DNA of 64,000 nucleotides from Trichuris trichiura (Eukaryota; Nematoda; Enoplea; Trichinellida; Trichuridae), in the NCBI GenBank assembly GCA_037903355.1, contig JBAJFE010000049.1, forward strand, positions 306,839 through 370,838, given 5' to 3'. Of this stretch, positions 56,280-64,000 are shown one piece after another. The notes below the pieces were generated by a model that was given only the letters and a program-made list of their open reading frames with translations, was not told where the DNA came from and did no database searches. Made by a program: the position numbers and the translations under genes. Each line of letters starts with the position of its first letter. Positions within the stretch are counted from its first letter, which is position 1.

Positions 56280-58919
56280 TCTTCTCGTAGCAGGTTTGTT
56301 TTTTTTAGATTAAGCAGACTACGGTGACTGCAATTGACTGCGACGAATTGGACTGATAATGGTTTCCCCTAGCAAAACACGAATAATCTACCTGAAGCCT
56401 GCAAATTTTATGCTGAGTACTGTAAGTCATCCATGCTTGAGCGTAACTCACAATACTTTAAATCTTCTTTTGTAACGACGTTTTGATTTCATGATATAAA
56501 TTAACAGCGACATCCTGTTGAAAGAAAAAGATGTAATTTAAATTTTTACTCCTAATAAAGTATGTCGCTTTCGGGGCGGACCTTGTCCTGTTGTCAGCTT
56601 ATTAGGAAAAGGCTAGTGTTACCACTAACTAAATATAAGTACGCGCGAGTTGTACATAGAAAAAGCTTATATTAACTCGTTATCTCCTTTAACTGGACCG
56701 TGTTAATGGTTGCCAAACCGATACTCCTCTCATGTTCATATATTTTGATATTTCTCCTATTATTTTTTCCTACAGTATATAAACGTTCGCTATTTCTTGT
56801 CCAGTTACAAAACTGCTCTCTCAAATCGTGTAAAACTGCTTTTGAACTAAATTAACCCGTCAGTAAAGGTTCACTCTACCATCTTTATCATCAATTTCTT
56901 CTTTCTGCTTAACTACAATCGTTTTCAGTATCTCAGAATTGCTTTAGTGATTTATAATAAGGGAAGGGTCATGCGCACTCATCCAATATTCGAAGATGCT
57001 CTCTTCCATTGTCACAATCGCGCGTTAGTTGCTCGCGGAAGATGTCTACATAAGCGAAGCTACCGATTTGGTGAAATTCAGCTGTATTTGAATTTTAGGA
57101 AAAGCGGGAGACGCTTTTGATGAGTAGCGTACACCATTAACTTACGGTTCCTTCCAACGGTTTTAGTCGTCCGGCTCGCAGATATCTTTCCGAACGAGCC
57201 ATCTTTCTGCCTGGTTACTATGCGCCTCTTTGCTACTGTCTTAATTTTTAATAAACAACGTTTGGCGTCTCTGCGACTATTCCGATTAAAAGACGTTTTG
57301 AAAGTTCTCGTTAGCATAACTTCTTACGCACTTTTTTTAAGTAGCTTAACGAATATTTTAATGACCCATTAAGAAGCTTTTTTCCAAGAAGGAGCCTTGA
57401 AGCGCATCAGCGCAAAGGCCTAATAGTGTGGTCAGCCTATGGAACCTGCACGTCGAAATTGTGATGGATATTGTAAGTTTAAACTTTCAAAATAAGAACG
57501 TACAAGTAATAATGGAGAATCTTTAGTTATCTTTAATTACTGTTTCTTGTTTCACGTTGAAAAGAGAGATGAATTGAATGCCAATGGGAACAAGAAATTA
57601 AATGGCTTGTGTATTGTTTTTTAAATCAGTTGGGTATATAATAGGAAACGTCGCAAAAGATAACAGCGTAAATTATGCTAACAGGAAGGTAATGGCGGGT
57701 AGCAGGAAAGACTCAAGAACTTTCTTGTCTGGCATTGTCCATTGATACAGTTCGCCCTGCTGTTCTTCGTTCCAACAGGCTTACGGTTAAGCATAAGATT
57801 AGGCTGAGAAATAGCCTGAAGCTTAGACCCAGGCTTGGTTAAAGCAGTAGGCAGGTAAATAACTGATATGCTAAGCCTAAGCTCATTTCTAAGGCTTAGC
57901 TGAATCCAAAGTCTGGGCTAAGTCTAGTTTTGAAAAAACAAACAGAATCAGTAGACAGTAGCGGGTGCAAACGACTTCTTGACTTACTGTAAAAAATCTA
58001 TGCCTCTATCGGAACCTCTAATTGCTCTATAGCGTCGTTTGTTCACCTGAGGATGGACTTGATATCCTGAAAATCATATAATGGAGTATGTTTTGTTAGG
58101 TTTTAATCCACTCAGCCTAAAGTTTGTTTTTCAAAAGCATTTCCAAATGTGCGAAAAGCTTTTACGGGTTAAATGTTGAGGTCACATCCCTAACTTTTGT
58201 TCATCTTTCTGCTTATACGTTTATTTCGTGAGCTTTTCAACGTTCATTATTTTATAACAGAATCCAACCGTCTGCTACCCCATAGCAACAGTCTTTCAAT
58301 GTTGTTTTCAATGACAAAAGCTCGTTACAAATTCCGTACTGTCACTTTCTGACAATAAAAGATAGCAGCCTTCGACATAGCGTCTTCCAGTGACGCTTTA
58401 CACAGTGGCCGCATTAGTGAAGTGACATTAAGCGGGAGCTATTCACACATAACTTAATTTCGTTCATCAGTTCTGTTGAGACGCTGTGCGCATGACTACT
58501 TGCGGCCGCTTTCTATTAGTAACAGCAGCTTGCCAATTTTCAAGATTTCGTCAGTTTTATAACCTTTAAAAGTTGTACTGTTCTACATGGCTTCCTCGCG
58601 TTTGTCACGAGCGCGTATCTGCACCTACTAAACGAATGCTCTACCAACAGATAAACAAGGGGTTGTCGTGATAATTACAGAACGCAATAAACTGTATGTG
58701 TAGTCTTCGCAGCACTGTACGGGCGGGAATCGTCATAAATAGGTTTTGTCGATTATGCGCCCTTTCGTCATACTGTAAATTTGCCGGCTATCCTGTCCTG
58801 CCTTTATCTAAGATAAGCCTAAATATAAAACATATATTTTGGCTCAGGTTTAGATAAACACAAAACAGGACAGCCGGTATGTTCTCTAGGAGAAACAGAG
58901 CAGAATAGGCCCATGCTTG
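56280..58919. other. Intergenic with element debris
   Basis: Contains a degenerate Penelope-type end near 56,500-56,640 (CTGACAA, GGAC hairpin, CCGAAAGC on the minus strand), repeated AAGCCTAAGC/AGGCTTAG-type phrases at 57,780-57,925, and a fragment GCTCTACCAACAGAT near 58,640 resembling the foldback-element ends. No gene recognised. Confidence 0.45.
58783..58881. repeat. Imperfect inverted repeat
   Basis: GCCGGCTATCCTGTCCTG near 58,783 pairs with CAGGACAGCCGG near 58,880; the inner parts (TTTATCTAA / TTTAGATAAA) pair as well. Possibly a small non-autonomous transposon. Confidence 0.55.
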
Positions 58920-58927
58920 CTATAAAG

Positions 58928-61432
58928 CAGGGGTGGGGAACGTTTTTCGTGCCGCGGGCCGGATAGAAAAAATGAAAAACAGCCTGCTTTATTTGCACGT
59001 ATATTTATGAAGTCACCCCTAATGGGATGCTTGGAACTGCTTTTCTCTGGTGAGGCGTGCGATGTTAGCTCCTTCTGATGACGTTGCTACTCGCAGCTGG
59101 TTCACCAGATTTGTGTCCGTGAGTCTCGTGCGCAGACGGCTCTTCGCGATGGTAAGTTTTGAAAAGAACTGCTCGCAGCAGTAGGTTGTTCCGAACACGG
59201 ACGCGTATTTCAAAGCATGTCTCCTCAAAACGGGAAATTCATCGTTGCTTATGTACCGCTTATGGAACTCAAGCAGCGGGAAGTTGTTGTAGTTAGCTTT
59301 GAGCTCATCATCGCTTTGCAACTGAATGATCTCGTGCTGCAGTTCATTGGGTACATCAACTGGTATTACATTGAATGGAATGGCGAAGATGTTCAGCTGC
59401 ATCTGTCAACTTTTCACATCGTTGAATCTTTCGCCAAACGCCTCAAGTAGTTTGGCACATTCACCGGCATACTCTAATGTCGTAGAAGGCTGCTGTCCCT
59501 GGAGTGTAGGGAAATGTACCATGTTGCCCTTTTCAAGTTGCTGTTTCCACAGCCTTAATTTAGCTTCAAATGCTTTTACGTTTGATACGAGTGAGCTGAG
59601 AAGCTGGTTCGGACCCTGCAGCTTGATATTCAGTTCCGACAGGTACTTGACAATATCTACCATGAAAGACAGGTCACATAGCCACTTTCTGTCACTTAGT
59701 TCTCTGATAGGTTTGCTTTTGGCCTCCATGAACTACTTAACTTCATCGCGCAGTTGGTGAAACCTCATTAGCATATTCTCGCGACTCAGCCAGCGAACTT
59801 CACAATGATAAACGAGGTCACCATATTCGGAGAAAAGTTCATTCAAAAAATCTTTAAACAGGCAGTTATTAAGCCCTTTGCTCTTGATACAGTTTACGCA
59901 CGACACGACTATTGACATCACATTGTTGAAACGCAGCGACCGTGCGCACAGACTCTGTTGATGTATGATACAATGGCATACTATCAAATCGTTCGGATCA
60001 AGACCGAGATTATTCATTTCCTTTTTAACAAATGCAACTAGGCCTTTTTGCAAGCCAACCATAGCTGGAGCGCTGTCCGTAGTCAGACCACTTAATTTTT
60101 CAAACTTTAACCTGAATCGTTCCATTGATAAAATGAGTTTCTCAAATATGTCCTCACCCCTTGTAGTGCTATGCATGGCTTCCGGTGATAACAGTTCTTC
60201 TCGAGTCTCAAACTCTGCAGTTATTCCGCGAAGGAAAATGGCCAGTTGAGCGGTATTTGTTATGTCCGTAGTCTGGTCACAAGCCAGGGAAAAAAATTCA
60301 AAGTTACCTGCAGTACGCTTCAACGTTTTTTCAATGTCGTCTGCCAAGTCAGTGATCCGGTCTGAAACGGTTCTTCGAGATAAGCTAACACTTTCGAATA
60401 GTTTTTCACTGGCTGGTGCCAGTAACTTCGCAGCTGCCACCATGCACTCTTTCACAAATTCACCCTCTGCATGGGGCTTCAACATCTTTGCCATCATTTC
60501 GCTCACTACGTAACTCGTTTGAAGAACGCTGTACGCGTCGCAGTGTGGCCTGGTGAAAGCGGCTTGTTGCGACTCCAAATTCCGTTGAAGCGCCCTGATT
60601 CTATCCAGACGCTTTTGGCCTTTCAATTCCATCAATTTTCCATGTTTTGTGCTGCAATGCCGTTCCAGACTAGCTTTTTTCATAGCAGCTATTGAGTCGC
60701 CACAAACAAGGCAAACGGGCTTGCCCTTAAGCTCCACGAAAAAATGGTCATTCGTCCATTTCGTTTGGAAAATTCGACACTCCGTGTCAACTTTTCTTTT
60801 CTTTGAACTGGCCATTTATAGCGTTGGCTGAGCGCGAACACTAGCTTGCGATAAGCTGCACGAAACTTCAGGTTTCAGTATAACTTTATGGGCAACTCAT
60901 AGCAAAAGGCAGACCTTTGGGACTATCCTGCAACCCAGTTGTCAAGAACATAATCACAACTACAAAAAAGGAAATAACCTTTTTGTACTTCGAAGACGTA
61001 AAGGACAGGCAGCTCACAGAAACCGATGAGAACAATAGCAAGAGAAGGCGAGAACGATGCCAGTGACTGCTGAGAGCAAAAGAAAGCAGAAGTGGTCTAC
61101 CAAGCTGGACAGTCGTCATCTCTAACAAAGGAATGCTCTTCGCTACTATACGCGCGCACACACTGTAATGGCGCCTACTGCTTGTCCCCGAGGACTAATA
61201 ATGTCGGTTAGTGGACAGAGAGCTGTCAGCAACGCAGTCTTCCTAGCCAGCCTGATGCTCCCAGCTTGTTACGCAAGATTTATGTTATTACTAGGATTCG
61301 CATACAATACGTTTATTGCATTATGAAAAATGACATCCCACAATCACATTTCACTGAATCTCGCATCCATGCGCGGTTGCCCCAACGCGTGGGCGAAAAA
61401 TGGTCTCGCGGGCCGGACGTTTCCCACTCCTG
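58928..61432 (-). mobile_element. hAT-superfamily DNA transposon
   Basis: Left end CAGGGGTGGGGAACG at 58,928, right end the imperfect complement (CGTTTCCCACTCCTG) ending at 61,432. Perfect 8-bp target duplication CTATAAAG (58,920-58,927 and 61,433-61,440), the hAT hallmark. Length 2.5 kb, with one transposase gene on the minus strand. Confidence 0.95.
59019..60815 (-). pseudogene. hAT transposase (BED finger type) with two in-frame stops
   Basis: A 599-codon frame from ATG at 60,815, interrupted by TAG at 59,735-59,733 and TGA at 59,408-59,406 with no frameshift. Residues ~15-60 form a BED zinc finger (CLVCGDS…RHCSTKH). The catalytic region has CDQTTDITNTAQL and TTDSAPAMVG, a Cys/His stretch (VCHCIIHQQSLC), and the C-terminal dimerisation block (YASVFGTTYCCEQFFSKL). 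It resembles the transposase type domesticated as GTF2IRD2/ZBED-like proteins. Near-intact sequence and ends imply recent activity, but this copy cannot make the full enzyme. Confidence 0.9.
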
Positions 61433-61440
61433 CTATAAAG

Positions 61441-62370
61441 GAACCTGCATTTCACTGACGATGAGCTACAAAAGTTCTGTTTAGTTCATCGACAGTGCTA
61501 AGACCGTAAAAGCTGTGCTTGCAGCATTTAAGCGTGCAGGGCTATTCACCAGCAATAACACCATCCTTGGTTATGCTGTAATTAACGGGAAAACTAGAGA
61601 CATTCGGTCAGGCAGAAAGTAGGCAGTACTCACTGTAAATTTTCTAGCTTTTTATACGCATACATTCACTATTGGATTTTTCTGGCGGTCGATAACTACC
61701 GCTGTTATTCGCTTGCCGTATGGCTACTGAGATGACCAAATGATTTTTAAAGAGCTTAACGATTTTGAAGATTAAATGTTTGGTTGCTGTGGCTTGAATG
61801 TTGAGAACATTTTTGAGCTGGCATACGGTAGTTTACATGAAAAACAGTAACTTTAAAAAGGATTAAAAATAAGCGATCACCTATTACTTATGGGTTGCAA
61901 CGGTTGAAATCGTAAAAGTATTTTGAAAGTTAAAATTGCAATCGCTATAAAGACGCTCACATTTCTGTATTACTTATAAATTCGACAAGGCAGTAGGGCA
62001 GAATCAGACAAACAATTTTCATCCTTTTCACGCGGATGTCCTAATCGAAAACGATCGCTTTTCTATGCCTTTACGCTTAATAGAAACGCAGAAGGCATTA
62101 TTGCACATTCGAATGTGACAAGAAATCACCTGTGTACAAGTACAATCAACCAACTGGGTGTCGACACGTTTCCATACGAACAAATACGACGCGGACGTGA
62201 TGAACACGAATCATCGAGACGGGGAGGAAATGATGATGAAAGGAATTGCAAGGGAAAACAAGTTGATCATTTTGGAGGGAACTTGACTCTGACGATGCTT
62301 GGACGATACTGACCTCTCCATGCATTGATTTATGGGACCAATTGAAGAGACCATTGAGCTCCGAAGTGGA
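61441..62370. other. Intergenic, 3' of the V-ATPase gene
   Basis: No gene recognised. The 3'-untranslated region of the V-ATPase A gene should lie just below 62,371. Confidence 0.5.

Positions 62371-64000
<1,630 letters not shown>

Noticed and set aside
57078..57317. Basic 79-codon minus-strand frame
   Set aside because: No homology, no supporting splice or polyadenylation signals; length within chance.

Overview
Eukaryotic nuclear DNA, most likely from a parasitic nematode of the Trichuris/Trichinella group (clade I). The reasons are: moderate GC by eye, many very short introns (about 45-70 nt) with clean GT..AG borders, a local family of secreted DNase II-like genes (a family known to be strongly expanded in these worms), Penelope-like retroelements, and worm-like orthologues of V-ATPase subunit A and ARMC8. 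The species itself is an inference.

Layout. (1) 1-32,400 is a large inverted duplication: arm A (1 to ~9,523, reaching the window edge) and arm C (~23,966-32,400) are mirror images around a ~14.4 kb spacer. Each arm carries a DNase II-like gene pointing outward (A: minus strand 2,217-3,826; C: plus strand 28,596-30,419). Arm A has gained a Tigger/pogo-type transposon (5,092-6,193) whose empty site is preserved in arm C. (2) The spacer holds a third, complete DNase II-like gene (11,631-15,198, six exons, signal peptide, 397 aa) and ARMC8 copy 1 (19,706-21,745, minus strand). That ARMC8 copy sits between its own smaller pair of inverted repeats. (3) 32,441-36,500 is a Penelope-like element with a 12-bp target-site duplication. 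It is built as an inverted 3' partial copy joined head-to-head to a sense copy. (4) 37,467-41,300 is a direct duplicate of the ARMC8 block (copy 2, 38,074-40,113). (5) 42,984-52,451 is an 18-exon gene reconstructed here with every exon phase consistent. It encodes a ~1,457-aa protein with a USP7-like MATH domain, coiled coils and a C-terminal RING-H2 finger. (6) 52,854-54,368 is a second, endonuclease-only Penelope-like element with a nested foldback insertion. (7) 55,366-56,279 is a small five-exon RING/coiled-coil gene. (8) 58,928-61,432 is a hAT transposon with a perfect 8-bp target duplication and a transposase broken by two stops. (9) 62,371 to the end is the 3' part of the V-ATPase catalytic subunit A gene (minus strand).

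The most unusual theme is a family of foldback elements scattered through every part of the window. Their inverted arms carry hammerhead-ribozyme-like cores ending in the self-complementary AGCU, a shared 3' tail, and 11-15-bp target duplications. The same parts form the ends of both Penelope-like elements, so these look like a non-autonomous, Penelope-mobilised family. The host genes do not form an operon. The DNase II-like proteins are predicted to be secreted pseudo-nucleases. ARMC8 (CTLH E3 complex), the MATH-RING protein and the small RING protein all belong to ubiquitin biology but show no evident co-regulation.
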